From Cymbomonas tetramitiformis (lineage: Eukaryota; Chlorophyta; Pyramimonadophyceae; Pyramimonadales; Pyramimonadaceae), in NCBI GenBank assembly GCA_001247695.2, contig LGRX02034574.1, forward strand, positions 1 to 64,000: 64,000 nucleotides of DNA. The letters run 5' to 3'. Shown here in pieces: positions 1-11,464 of this stretch (positions within the stretch are counted from its first letter, which is position 1; every line of letters starts with the position of its first letter). A model generated the notes under the pieces. It was not told where the DNA came from, ran no database searches, and worked only from the letters and a program-made list of their open reading frames with translations. The position numbers were made by a program, and so were the translations under genes.

Positions 1-460
1 GGGCTTCGCCCCTACTACTACTTGCCACCCAACCCCCAAATTCCATGCGTGTGCCAAATCACACCCCGAGCGAGCCCTTGCCAGAATTTCTGCAGGGCTT
101 CGCTTCTCCTACTTGCCACCCCACCCCCAATTTCCATGCGTGTGCCACATCACACCTCGAGCGACCCCTTGCCAGAATTTGTGCAGGGCTTCGCCCCTAC
201 TACTACTTGCCACCCAACCCCCAAATTCCATGCGTGTGCCAAATCACACCCCGAGCGAGCCCTTGCCAGAATTTCTGCAGGGCTTCGCTTCTCCTACTTG
301 CCACCCCACCCCCAATTTCCATGCGTGTGCCACATCACACCTCGAGCGCCAGAATTTGTGCAGGGCTTCGCCCCTACTACTTGCCACCCCACTTCCAAAT
401 TCTATGCGTTTGTATACCACCCCTCCCCCAATTCCCATCAGTTATCACAACAATTCTTAA
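1..460. repeat. Dimeric satellite array, about 185-bp unit
   Basis: A unit of about 185 bp, made of two related half-units of about 90-95 bp, is repeated roughly 2.5 times and runs off the left edge of the window. Each half contains GGGCTTCGC, CTTGCCACCC and CCATGCGTGTGCCA. The half-units alternate between CCCCTACTACTAC and TTCTCCTAC variants, which is what defines the dimer. The last copy has lost a few bases and decays after about 460. Open frames across this stretch are by-products of the repeat and have no protein-like features. Confidence 0.85.
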
Positions 461-644
461 CAATCTCTCTAAACTTTCTGCAAAGTTCTGCCTCTCCTAC
501 TTGCCACACCTCCGCCATTTCCCATACGTCTACCACATAACATCGCGTTTTTGTGCTGGGGAAACCTGAGTTTCTATTTCAACAAAACCGCCCATGTACG
601 TTCTTAAACTAACTTACTTGGGCACTTCAGAACAACTATTTTCT

Positions 645-1690
645 TAGTTTTAATGATATGGTATCATAGGGGAGTAGGCTAGCAGCCCATTCAACGATTT
701 GGTGAGTATTCCATGAGGAATTCACACCGCCTCGTTGTCCCTCAACCGTTTATATTGGTTGGTGGGTTTTTGTGGCAAATTTTGAGCACACTCTAAGGAC
801 CCCCCCACACTTGGATACACGAGGTCCATGCAATCACCTTTGTGGATTGTTCTCGTGCTTTTGTCGAACTTGTGTTAGTACCTGCCAACTAAGGATATGT
901 GTGTTAGAAAACGTCTCCACAAAAGTTTAAGCAATAAGAAGAAGTAAACAAGTTGGGGAAGAAAAGAACAAGCCTTTTTTATTTGGTTTTAACGATATTG
1001 GTATCATAGAGGAGTAGGCTAGCAGCCCATTCAACGACTTGGTGAGTACAGTAATCACTCACCAATAAGAAATAGTAGCAATAAGAAACCAGCCAGCGTT
1101 TGGGGGGGGGGTCACAACTTGACGAAATTTGCTGGCTAGCTTTAATTTCTTAAGAAATTGGCCAAAATAAGAAATCAAGGGGCTGGCTGGCTTGAATCAT
1201 AGTGAAAACTAGTTAAGAAATTTTGACTGGATTATTTGGTGGGTTTACTTGATTTAACAAGGATTTTGATGCTTATACACAATTTATCTCAATAAAAATA
1301 TCATACAGACTGTTGAATTTTCCTTCTTCAGCTCTCCTATCTGCTCACGGCTTTCAGGATCCATACTAAAATTTTACTACTGTGGCCGTCGCTGAGTGTC
1401 AATTTCAAGATAGCTGGCTGCCTCCTCCTTAAGTAATCAGAATAAGAAATTGGCTGGCTGAGCTACGAAATCGGGATTTCTTATTCTTAGCAATTTCATA
1501 GGTCGCTGGCGCTGGCGGGGGGGTCACAACTTGACGAAATTCGCTGGCTGACCCCATATTTAGGACTTTCTTATTGGTGAGTGATTACTGTATTCCATGA
1601 GGAATTCACACCGCCTCGTTGTCCCTCGACCTTTATAGTGATGGTTTTTGTTGTCAAGGATTGAGCGCTGGAATTTTAGTTGAGTACAAG
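645..1690. repeat. Duplicated ~110-bp segment, second copy split by a MITE
   Basis: The stretch at about 645-740 recurs at about 983-1048 and continues at 1591-1650. Shared landmarks are TATCATAG.GGAGTAGGCT, AGCAGCCCATTCAACGA and CCATGAGGAATTCACACC. The first copy is uninterrupted and acts as the empty-site reference for the MITE at 1049-1590. The GGTATCAtag stretch faintly resembles a primer-binding site complementary to initiator tRNA, so the pair may be retroelement leader remnants, but no LTR boundaries are visible. Confidence 0.7.
1049..1590. mobile_element. Tc1/mariner-type MITE with TA target duplication
   Basis: A 542-bp insertion begins CAGTAATCACTCACCAATAA and ends with its reverse complement, giving terminal inverted repeats of about 24 bp. 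It is flanked by TA at 1047-1048 and 1591-1592. The uninterrupted paralogous copy at about 705-725 reads straight through one TA, which proves the insertion and its target duplication. It has no transposase-sized frame. The interior carries a G-tract followed by TCACAACTTGACGAAATT twice and several AATAAGAAA motifs, so it is probably built from rearranged termini. TA duplication suggests mobilisation by a Tc1/mariner transposase. Confidence 0.88.
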
Positions 1691-1699
1691 TTCGCACCT

Positions 1700-3010
1700 T
1701 TGAACCCTCGAAGCTCCTTCAAGCTTTCGTGCTCGATTGAAGCTCCTACCTTCGTGAATCCTGCGCCAAGTTCATCGCACAAGTTCAGGTATCGTGAGCG
1801 ACTCTCCACGCGAGCATTTTTTCAGCGCTTCTCACTCTCTGTCAGAGAGAGTCAAGAGTGTGCAAGATGTTCCAATGTTCTCGCATAACGTGCAACGCAG
1901 GTATGTGCACAACAAGTTTTGCCGGCCAGGATGATCAAGGGAAAATGAAACGAAACCAAAGCCGGAAACCCTCCAAAATTCGTGGTCCGCGCCAAAAACA
2001 AGGGATCGCGCGCACAGAGGCTGCCAGGTTATCAAATAAATCGGAGCAAAGATGAAGGCAAACCCACATACACCGAGTTGCGCGATGCCCGCCGCTCGTC
2101 AGCACAACCATCGCTCAAAAGAAACTCCTGGCACCTACGAAAATAGCGAGAGCTTACCAGAAGACATGTACTTCTTCGGGAATTGCAACTCGTCGTGATG
2201 CAGACGGCTTCACATCGGCCAATAGCGCACTCAACGACTCCGACTTAGTGCCGAGGATGTGCCAGCAGAACTTGTCCCTCCCTCCGTTGCATTCCTGCGC
2301 GAGGGGGATCCAATTCTGCGAGGATCAGCGCTTCTTCGGTCTAGTTGGCGCACATCAGACTCATAAGAAGACGGTCTTCGCGCGAAGGGAGGGATGCGAC
2401 GCTGGTGAGCATACCAAGTCGAAGAAACCGAAGATAATGAACTTAGTAATCCTCTTGCGAAACGATCAACGGACTGTACTATGTAGGTTTGTTCCGTTCC
2501 ACAACTGACAAATGTAGCGAGCAACGGATCGAATAGGATGGTCCTAACGCGAAGTTGCAGACGATAAAAAATGCGTGGGTATAGCAATGGGTTCTGGATG
2601 TTAGAGTTAACACCTAGCAGTGCACTTAGCAGACAGTGAGTGTATAGACAGCCGCCATCGTCGAAATATTTGATATTGCAACGGTAAAATCCGATTGAAG
2701 CGCATCGATACAATATATGCGCGGTTGCTCTTGAGGCAATCGTTAATCGGAATTGTGATTATCAATCGTTAATCGGAATTGTGATTATCAATCGTTAATC
2801 GGAATTGTGAAAATCAATTTCTCACTAAATTAACTTTAAGTTGCATATGAAACGGCATATATTACCATGGTTCTTAATAATTGTGCTTTACATTTCACAT
2901 TACACATTAAACCAGGCTAAACAAAAAAAAACAAAAATTTCTACACACATACAATTATATAAAATAGCTGTCAATTAATACAGTGTGCACATAGTAAGGT
3001 CGGCTAGCAT
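1700..3010. other. Interval without a recognisable gene
   Basis: Short open frames exist on both strands here (the longest about 160 codons on the minus strand, 2231-2713), but none has recognisable motifs, clear splice context or low-complexity-free protein character. The only structured feature is the 26-bp triplication near 2737. The right end, from about 2830, is AT-rich. Confidence 0.5.
2737..2815. repeat. 26-bp tandem triplication
   Basis: Three head-to-tail copies of a 26-bp unit containing CGTTAATCGGAATTGTGA start at about 2737, 2763 and 2789. The third decays into AAAATCAATTT. The copies are identical over their core, so this is a young small minisatellite. Confidence 0.85.
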
Positions 3011-3011
3011 C

Positions 3012-4533
3012 CTACTTTGGCACAGGTGCCTTGCGCGCGGGCTTCTGCTTTACTGCATTTTCCTTCAGTTGCACAGCCGCGACCACAATGTGGTTAGGTT
3101 CTTGCGGAAGGATCGGTTCTGCAGGGGCCACAACACTAGGCCCTGCGCTAGCTGCGCCATGTGCGGGCGATCCCAGATCCACTGCGTATGTGGCGCGACG
3201 AGTTGCGAAAAGTTCAATCGGTGTACCCGTGGGAGTAGACGCGGCGGACTTTGTCTTCTTGAATGGCGGAGGAGTGTACTCCTCCGCCACATCGGTGTCG
3301 TCTTCGCCAAACACCTTGTAGTTGGCACGCCATGTCGTTGGCGCACCAAACTCCAAGGTGAAGTCTGCAGGGAGCCTCTGCACCATCGGCTGTAGAAATG
3401 CAGGCGCCATGATCCTGAGAGAAACTTGCGCAATATTGCGATTTCTTTCATATTCTGGCGCCTGCTTGACGAACACTGTCTCAGGGCTTATCAAAAGGCG
3501 ATATGCACCTGAGGCAGAGTGGTACCCCATCTGCAAATTTGAAACAGCGAACATTTTCAGCCAAAATTCCATTCATCACTTTACAGAATTCCAAATGAAA
3601 TAAAATGAAATAATAAAAAAGGGTAAGCTTACCAATGAGGTAAAAAGGTCCATATCCCATGCTACAGCGCCAATGGGGACACCGTCATACGAGCTTAGGA
3701 AAATCGTGACCTGTGTTGCATTATACGCCCCCCCTCCGGGCGTAAATTACGCGTAAATTACGCATTTCGGGCCTTGTGAGTTTTACGCGTAACACGTAAC
3801 ACGCCATAGGAATCTCACCCACGCGCGGAGCATTGAACCACATGCCCAGCACGAAGCAAAGGCAAAATAGGCAATCGTGCTTCGATCGATGACGTAATAA
3901 CCACTTTTATGGTTGAATTATAGCAACCATCCACCCTTTGACCCTTACTCGTATAGACATAAACCAAACAAGAATTGCAGATGTGAAAATTGCAGAGGGC
4001 CAGAGGCTAGCGGGCTACATCAGCAGATCAGCTCATCAAGTGAAAGCTACAGGAGTACATATGGTGGGATCTGCGGATCTCTAGTTTGTAGCTTTGTACG
4101 TTGTGGCATATTACAATTCAAGTAAAAATACATTAGGAATATGCTCACGATGACCTTTGGCTCCCGCGCGATTGGCGTAAAATCGCCCGGAACTTAAGCT
4201 GACGTAAATTACGCGTAAATTACGTATTTCGGGCCTTGTGAGTTTTACGGGTAACACGTATAATGCAACATAGATCGTGACCATTGGCTTGGGGGTAATA
4301 CCCCTCGACATCCCCTCGGTGGCATTGGTGATAATGGTTACTAACATCTCAGATTTCCCTAAGGAGGCAGCGGTTGCCCCATTCGCGACCTTCTCCATTA
4401 GGTCCATGCCCGAAATTTGTGTGAAAAGTGATTGAGACATAACGTGTAATGTGTCGAGTACTAGCGGTTTTAGTGTGGAGGTTGTGAAGGTCGAAAATGA
4501 ATTATTGTAGAAACTTAACACTTGTGACGACAT
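3012..4533 (-). CDS. Unrecognised spliced gene, 3' exons
   Basis: I do not recognise this protein. On the minus strand, coding sequence runs from about 4533 (ATG after a TA microsatellite) to 4264, is broken by an insertion (3721-4263), resumes at 3720-3633, is split by a 102-nt intron (donor GTAAGC at 3632, acceptor TTTGCAG at 3531) and ends in the exon 3530-3012. Removing the insertion and the intron keeps one frame: ...TIYVA joins TQVTIFLSS, and ...LFTSL joins MGYHSASG. The C-terminal third is Ala/Pro/Lys-rich with a basic KPARKAPVPK end. The first part has NATEGMSRGITP. Whether it is a host or transposon gene is unknown; upstream exons may be missing. Confidence 0.5.
3721..4263. mobile_element. 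543-bp insertion with TGCA duplication and terminal direct repeats
   Basis: This sequence splits the minus-strand coding region exactly, and TGCA flanks it on both sides (3717-3720 and 4264-4267). Its ends are TTATACG and CGTATAA, a 7-bp inverted repeat. In addition, a stretch of about 60 bp near each end (GTAAATTACGCGTAAATTAC, then TTTCGGGCCTTGTGAGTTTT) is repeated in the same orientation. Joining the flanks through one TGCA restores the host frame, so the borders are secure. The superfamily is uncertain: a 4-bp duplication with both inverted and direct terminal repeats fits no class cleanly. Confidence 0.75.
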
Positions 4534-4550
4534 ATATATATATATATATA
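4532..4550. repeat. (TA)n microsatellite
   Basis: About nine TA dinucleotides lie directly upstream of the first in-frame ATG of the minus-strand gene that ends at 3012. Confidence 0.9.
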
Positions 4551-4592
4551 GGCAATGGCGATACTGGGTAGTTGAATGCGTTCGAATCGTCA

Positions 4593-6223
4593 TGGGAGTG
4601 CCAACTTTGGAGTGCCAACTTTCTCCCCCCATAAGGGGGGAACAATGGTGCCCCCTGTGTCACCCCTCGCCTGGTAGGATGTCACTTGCGGTGCCTGCCT
4701 GTTTGCTCCGCGAGTGTGTCACGGTCCTGCCAGCTTAAGTCCGACCACCATTATTGTATTATCCGACTTTAGCCGAGAACCGAACCGAAACCCTACCGCG
4801 CTGCATTTCATTTTCAGTGACAAGCATATATATCAACAATATCTGCTTTCACATCAGGTCAGGACCCACCTACGTTCAGTGGTGTTGTTTCTTTCATTCT
4901 CCGTCCGCTTCGCGCCCGGCGATTCTATCCGACATCTTTTTAGTCCGACATCTTCTTAGTACCGACATCTTTCTAGTACCGACATCTTCCGACAATTAAC
5001 TGCCGACATCGACCGCCTTGCCTTCGCACCGGTCACCCCCGACATCCCGACATCTTTAGTACCGACATCTACCGACATCTAGCGCACTTTTACGTGCGTA
5101 ACCGACAATTACCGACACTCTGGCCAGCAGCGCCTCTGCTGCCGGAAGATTGGCTTATCGTACGACGGTTTTGACATTACCACCGTGTTCCTCGTCGAAA
5201 TCTACCCCAATTTGACTTTTTCATTGTTGGAAATTGTTAAATTTGCGAAAAGTTACGTTTTCCCTGGAAACCCAAACTCCTTATCTTGCAGATTTTACAG
5301 CCGCAGCTGCATGGCTTCTTTGCGGCAGCGTGCGCGCATGGGCGCGCTGAGATCGGCGCTTGAACTCCTTCGAAGGCAACAATTTACCGCTGGTTGCAGT
5401 CTGGTGGTGCTTGGTGGTGCTTGTGCACCAAGCACCAACATCGACACCAGCGTTTGCAACAACATCGACAACGAGAGCTCTGACTGTGACGACTCCGACT
5501 CTCCGCGTTTTTCACCGTTTACACCTACATCTTGTGCGCCCCCTGGTTGCCATCTGGTGGTGGCTGGTGGTGCCGCCGCACCCCCCCCACCTTGCCCTAA
5601 CGTTGGTTTTGCCTTGGGGTTGGAGAATTGCGCGCTGTCTCGCCGCATTTTTCACACTCGCCCCCCTTGCAACGGCACACTTGCTCTGGTGGTGCCCGGC
5701 CGTTTTTGGCTTTGGCATCGCACAGGCATTGGTTGAACGTTGACTACTTGGCGCTCGACACCTTTCACCATCGGGAATGACGCCGCCACCGCCTAAAACC
5801 TGCCCGAACCCTAACTGGCACATCGTGATTAGAAATGTAGAGTGTTAATGTCCTTCGCTGCTCCTAGCTGGGTTGCTGTAGCCCCTAGACTAACTCTGAC
5901 ATTTCTTCCTAGCCGCCTGCCCGGATGTACCGGCTGGCCCTGCAGTGCACCTCCCTCCTTCGGGGTGAGGTGGTGTCATGGGAGTGCCAACTTTCTCCCC
6001 CCATAAGGGGGGAACAGTGGTGCCCCCTGTGTCACCCCTCGCCTGGTAGGATGTCACTTGCAGTTCCTGTCTGTTTGCTCCGCGAGTGTGTCACGGTCCT
6101 GCCAGCTTAAGTCCGACCACCATCATTGTTTTATCTGACTTTAGCCGAGAACCGAAACCCTACCGCGCTGTTTTTCATTTTCCAGTGCAAGCATATATAT
6201 CAATAATATCTGCTTTCACATCA
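4593..6223 (+). mobile_element. TRIM-like short LTR element
   Basis: Direct repeats of about 264 bp (4593-4856) and 245 bp (5979-6223) start TGGGAGTGCCAACTTT and end TTTCACATCA, giving TG...CA termini. They are about 90% alike and enclose only about 1.1 kb. The left repeat has a 15-bp internal duplication of AGTGCCAACTTT. TGTCATGGG directly before the right copy suggests the true LTR may start 5 bp earlier. No clear target duplication was found. The interior has no pol; a frame of up to 183 codons (5185-5736) is Cys/Ala/Pro-rich and unrecognised. The leader at about 5150-5215 resembles that of element T near 31550-31610. Confidence 0.75.
4925..5132. repeat. Cluster of CCGACATC motifs
   Basis: CCGACATC occurs about eight times, with several CCGACA half-copies, within roughly 200 bp just after the left LTR of the TRIM-like element. 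Spacing is irregular (8-20 bp), often with TTTAGTA or TTCTTAGTA between. The core RCCGAC equals the plant DRE/CRT core bound by DREB/CBF factors, but whether any such factor binds here is only a guess. Confidence 0.75.
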
Positions 6224-7521
6224 CGCCGCATTAATATTGATTTTTTAAATCAATTTCATTGGGGTAAAGTTTCGGTTGATATCCGAACCAATAATGATTT
6301 TAGAAGTAGATTTGGTAATGCATTTCCCACAATTTAAGCAATTTTTGATAGGACCATTGATGATTCGCCCAATTGCATGCAATTTAAGGAAATTTTGATA
6401 GGCCCATTGATTATTGTTATCCAACTTACAATGTCTGTCGAACAGAGTAGATCTCACATCAAGGTTTGTTATTAGTTCTTTAGGGGTCGTTTACGCCGTA
6501 GGGGTTGCGTAGGTACACAGGGTGTTCACGCCCCCCAACGTCATGGAGAGTTGCGAACCCCAAACCCCCAGACCCCCAAGTAACTGGTGTCCATATCTGG
6601 TTCACTATCACATTTTTGATCTTAATCTCAGTGGTGTAGTATAAAATTATACTGATCCATTTTATAAAACCAATATGTACACAAATTGTATTACATTAAT
6701 TTTGTCAAATGGGACAGGGTACGGGCGCTGGGAACTTGTCCAACTTTTCCGATGACACATGATGACTGCATGTCACGACTGCGTCTATCGCGTGAGACAC
6801 AGCGACACAGTGACCGCAATGAACGTCGCCGGCAGCAGACGGTGAACACATGTCACATCGACATCGCGGACACCATTGCCGCTGCCGATGCCGTTGCGTG
6901 ACTGCTTACTCGTTACTGTTAGCTCTACTCGTTCTTCGTTGACCCATCCCAATCCGCAATTGCATCGTAAAATTCGTCAGCTAGAGTACGCAATTTCTTC
7001 AACGTTCCTCCGCCTCATGGGGCGAACGGTGCTGTGACTGCTGTGATACACGCAGGGATTTCCAAAGTGCTCGGCTACTTTTATTTTTCAGTTCGCTTAT
7101 CATAATGTGTAAACTTACGATACTACGTGTGCGCAGGTCTTGTCGCAGGTATCCGATGGCGAGGAGGGACGCGCGCTCTTGAGATGTGGAAGTCGAGGTT
7201 GGCGAATGCCAACCTTGCTTGGGATGAAACCCAACCATATCGAACTTATCGTATATATTTCACGTTTGCATCCTTGGCATCTATGCAAAGTATGAGGAGC
7301 ATTGAGTGGACATAAGTCTTAGGCTGTTTTGGTTTTGGGTTCATGGCGCATTCGTGACCTCTTGGGGTGTGGAAGTCGAGGTTGGTCTAAACCAACCTTG
7401 CTTGGGATGAAACCCAACCACATCGAACTTATCTCATCGGTACATTTTTCTCAATGAACCTGTAAGGTTTGAGCCTCAAACGGTTAGGACAAGTTCATAG
7501 GCTGATTTTGTTCTCCGTCCA
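6224..7521. other. Non-coding interval with small repeats
   Basis: No gene is visible. There is a degenerate duplication near 6330-6415 (CAATTTAAG.AA...TTTGATAGG.CCATTGAT twice) in AT-rich DNA. A second, better conserved duplication with internal hairpins is described at 7183-7437. Confidence 0.6.
7183..7437. repeat. Two ~70-bp direct repeats with covarying hairpins
   Basis: Copies at about 7183-7251 and 7368-7436 share GTGGAAGTCGAGGTTGG, then CCAACCTTGCTTGGGATGAA and ACCCAACCA.ATCGAACTTATC. Each contains a 7-bp stem: GGTTGGC...GCCAACC (7197-7214) in the first and GGTTGGT...ACCAACC (7380-7397) in the second. The single change in the stem is compensated on the other arm. Confidence 0.75.
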
Positions 7522-7842
7522 TGATATATTACGACCCCAAAAAACAAAATGTGAAAACAAACACACAGTGAAGCACTACAAGTCAGGTGCTACGCTCGCA
7601 TATGTCAACCGTGAAACTGTGAAGCTATACACAAGATAATACGATGTGTTATAGCTTCCGCCGAAAGAATGTGATGACAGCCCCTAAGGTGTCAGGTGTG
7701 GAAATGACAGATGCTATGAACTGTCTGACTACCGAAGTCGATATCGGAGATGGCGCTGATGACAGTGAAGAAGTCATAGTAGTCGAACCATATCGGTGAT
7801 GACACAGATGACGATGACACTGTCGGCGTGCCAAATCCAGCA
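7522..7842 (-). repeat. 3' LTR of copia-1
   Basis: This segment aligns with the 332-bp LTR of copia-2: it shares GAAGCACT.CAA, then a GTGAAG.AGTCA block, TATCGGTGATGACA, and the end TCCAGCA followed by CACCACCTCGAGTGAGGTGG. The outer (left) boundary near 7522 is placed by alignment and by a TG start, and is less certain than the right one. Confidence 0.65.
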
Positions 7843-7924
7843 CACCACCTCGAGTGAGGTGGGCAGACCAGAATGAATACACTCATACCAATCTCCAGTC
7901 CAGACCAGAAAGAACCACAATCAT

Positions 7925-7982
7925 GCCTGCCAGGGCTGAAAACCCCAAAAAGCTGGACAAAGTCCACACGGTCCTGGCAGGC
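7925..7982 (-). other. Structured RNA element in copia-1 3' UTR
   Basis: A 10-bp perfect stem (7925-7934 with 7973-7982) encloses a 38-nt interior with a second hairpin (GGAC, loop AAA, GTCC; 7955-7965). The equivalent place in copia-2 (38858-38915) has the same geometry, but several stem pairs differ with both partners changed. Between the stems lies the conserved GGCTGAAAACCCC.AAAAGCT. Confidence 0.7.
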
Positions 7983-8457
7983 CTATCAGCTCCCTGTCTC
8001 TAGTGCCACTCCTCCACCGGGGGAATAGTATGCTGCTGTGCCCTGAGGGTCCGCACACCGCGGTGCCATGCAGCCGGATGCTTCGTCAGGGATATGACAA
8101 GGAGTACCCGAAGGCAGGTCCAAGTCACCCCGTCACCGTCAGACTTACAGACAAGGGAAGATGTAGGGAGGGTCACAGCGGGTGGAGGCAGAGGCTCTCA
8201 CGTACGAGACAGGTGCCGGTCACGGGTCCCCGAAGGGTACATAAGGTCGTAGGAGTCAAGGTACGGCATGCAACATTCACATAACAGGTCTTGTGCATGC
8301 TTGCTAAACCTCTAGGCTAACTGTCATTCTATCGGTTGGTTGTATTCTGCATATATTTTCAAAACCAAATCATAAAGTACCTGCAACAAAGTACCTGCAA
8401 AGCACAGTCAGATACAAAACCCAAAACAGGACAAAACAGAGGGTACTCACAGTCAGA

Positions 8458-10412
8458 TCATGCTGCTGCTTTCTGAGTAGGCCTCCATGTCGAAAATCCA
8501 AAAGATCTGGCAGCCTGAATCACTGCCTTTTGCATATCCATGTAGCTGTCAAAGAGCATGTTGAAGTAGGGCACGGTGTTCTTGGTGGGAGGAACCGGCT
8601 TGGTGTAGGGGTCAGCCAAGTTCTTCTCCGAAGGTACCCTCCAGCATATGATCCAGCCCAGTCTGACAAAGTCTCTGAGCATATGGAATCTGACCAGAAC
8701 ATGCTTGATCTTCTGGGATAGCGGGATATTCTCAGCAATAGATCTGCATGCATCATTATCCAGGAGAAGAGGAACTGGAAGCTCCAATCTGGGGCAGGTT
8801 GCTGAGGCTGGTAGGTATTCTGTGCTTCTCATATTCTGATAGTCCACTGGCCTGCGGTCTGATTCTGAATAAATCTCGAGCTCATCTGTCACTGACTTGC
8901 CATCAGGCCTGACACCACCGACTCCTGTACCCGTAGGTGTAGTGTAGTCCAGGAGTTTAGTCAGGAGAGTGCCCGGCTGTAACCCAGGGTAGCTGAATGC
9001 AATGCCAGTGGCGACCCTCTCTGCTTCAGTGATCTCAGAATCAAGTCCAGTAGTAGAGGGTGGCTGTCCCTGAATAGGGTGTTGGATATAGCCGAATATT
9101 TCTGTCAGCATAAACATGAGAGATACCACCCGCTGAGCTGCAGTAGATGCTGCAACATATTCTGAACCCGTAGAAGATGTCTCTGTGATAGTCTGTCTGA
9201 CTGTACCATACTGTAGAATCATGCCACAGAAGAATATCACCATGCCAGAGTATGATCTAGCTGAGTTTTCCAGGTCTCTGGCCAGGTCAGCATCGGAGTA
9301 CACAAACAGTGTGAGCACACGTGCTGGCCTCTCAGGGTAATAGAAGGCCATTCTGTAGTGTGCCGTGCAGTCCAGATACTGTGCAATTCTGATAAGAGCC
9401 TTCATTGAGTCCTCTGAGGGACAGGCCACAAACTGTGATAGGTAGATAACTGCATAGTAGATATCTGGCCGTGAAGTCCTGCTGTGCCAGAGCAGAGACC
9501 CAAGGATAGACCGATAGGGCTTTACCAGAGTGAGGTCAGGGTCTGCTGGTCTCGGTATCACAAGCTTAGAGTCCATAGGTGTGCGGAAGGGTCTCTCGGG
9601 TATGTTGTTAGCTGTCATAAGGTCCTTAATCTGCCGAGACTGATTGAGGTACACCCCCTGGTCATCATGCTGTACTGTCATCTGAAGGATAGAGGATATA
9701 GGACCCAAGTGTTTGGCCTTAAAGGTTGCTTTGAAAGCAGTCCAGAAGGCCCTCTCAAGGGCCGTGGAACAGGCCATACCAAAGTCATCCACATATACCA
9801 CACACATAGCCTTAACCGTAGGCGTGTAGATGAAATAGATACAGGCATCATGTGTAGACTGCCTGAATGATTGTCCCATGTATTTGAAACTGAGCATAAA
9901 CTGTTTAACCATCCTCTGCCATGATGCACCGGCAATCTTGAGGCCGTACAGCGCATATGAGAGTAATGCATAGCTGTAGCCCTTAAAAGTATAGCCAGAG
10001 GGAAACTGAATCCACACGGGGAACTCAAGCTTAGCATGCATAAAGGCCTGAGACACGTCCAGATGTGACACCACCAGCTGGAATAGAGCTGCAAATATGA
10101 ATAGCAGTCTGAAAGCTGATATCTCTGGGGTAGCTGAAGAGGTCTCCCACGGAAGGTAGCCTGTAGTTCTGCTGCCGTCACCAGCCATACGGGCTTTAAA
10201 TATCTGATAGGGCTTGCCTGCCCCAGTAGGGTCAGGTTTGAATGGCATAGACAGTACAAATAGTGTAGTAAGGTACCATTTGTGCACTAGCCGGAGGTGT
10301 TCCCAGCTTGAGCTTCTCCTGATTAACCATATCACCAACCTCCTGATCCATAGCTTTTAGCCAGTCTTCAGACTGTGGTGAGGATAGTGCCTGTTTGACA
10401 CCGTGAGGTAGC
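8458..10412 (-). pseudogene. pol: copia-1 reverse transcriptase and RNase H
   Basis: The frame shows the RT core (FDVSQAF-type LDVSQAFMHAKL, then YVDDFG), and RNase H motifs (YSDADLARDLEN, SSTGSEYVAAS, LLLDNDACRSI) followed by the ADPYTKPVPP end typical of copia pol. It starts GVKQALSSPQ just after the insertion. A frameshift near 10270 separates LKLGTPPAS from KWYLTTLFV; copia-2 reads through the same place in one frame. The 8458-10338 part is otherwise uninterrupted, so decay is recent. Confidence 0.88.
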
Positions 10413-11464
10413 TTAATGGCTACTGCCCCGCGCTCCAGTACTGTCACAAGTACTTTAGTAAAACCATTATGGGGCCTTTTCAACAGGTTCCACGGGTCAA
10501 GTTACAGCTCAGAAAAATCATTTCGGACCCTTTTGAATTATTTTGAATGATAGTGCACGCTACAAGCAACTTTAGGTGTGAGTAAATCGCGTGTGCTTTC
10601 ATGCTATAAAACACCAGAAAATTAATTAATTTCGAAAGTACTATCACAAGTACTTTGACTACGAAGGTGTTTTCGCTCGGTAGATGGCCATATATATTCG
10701 TATAGGGTGATAGGACTCTTCATTGGGATGTACTCGAACTGTGCAACATGCATTACCCCATGAGAATGCCGGTATCCTGCCATAACCATGGCAACTATCG
10801 CCGCATGTGAGAAAAACTGATTTTTTGGATGTTTTTCACTTATAAAATTTCGAGTTCCATCGTACCGCATCCCTGATTGTGATCCCATGGAGCGAAGGTC
10901 CGAGCACATTAAGGTCTCAAAAAATCAATATTGATATCTACTTTGATGTTTTGCACACCCTAGTGCTACCTCCATCACACATCGAGCTCGCCGTGCCGTT
11001 TTCTTCTCGTGGGTATGCGCAGGCTGGAGCAAAGAAATAGCCCCCAAAATCAGGGTTTCCTTGTCGAAACCCAAAACGTCATAACCTCTTCGTTACTTAG
11101 AGTTATGTGAGTTATGACATGATATTTCATGCACATACACTCCACTTGACTAGGAAACCTTCACACATATGGATATATCATGCATCCACGACTCAAAATT
11201 GATGACTTTGATCATTACCCACTACTTTTGCAGGGTCGCCATACTAGAAAAATCCCCAAAAAATCATTTATCATCAAAAGTCGTGAATGATGGGAAATTT
11301 TCATCCTTAAGACCCTATAAGTGCACGAAAATCATTATAAGTTCATGAAATATATCAGATACTCGACTAATTGCGGCGCAATGTAGGGTTGCCCTCTGCT
11401 GCATAAACGTATATAATCATATATATTGCACATTTTGCTATGATACTTCGATTAAAGTCCAAAA

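Noticed and set aside
22..569. Three overlapping open frames of 115-174 codons as genes
   Set aside because: They run through the satellite repeat in all frames and repeat the same peptide; they are repeat by-products.
2231..2713. 160-codon minus-strand frame as a gene
   Set aside because: Arg/Ser-rich composition, no motif, no splice or regulatory context.
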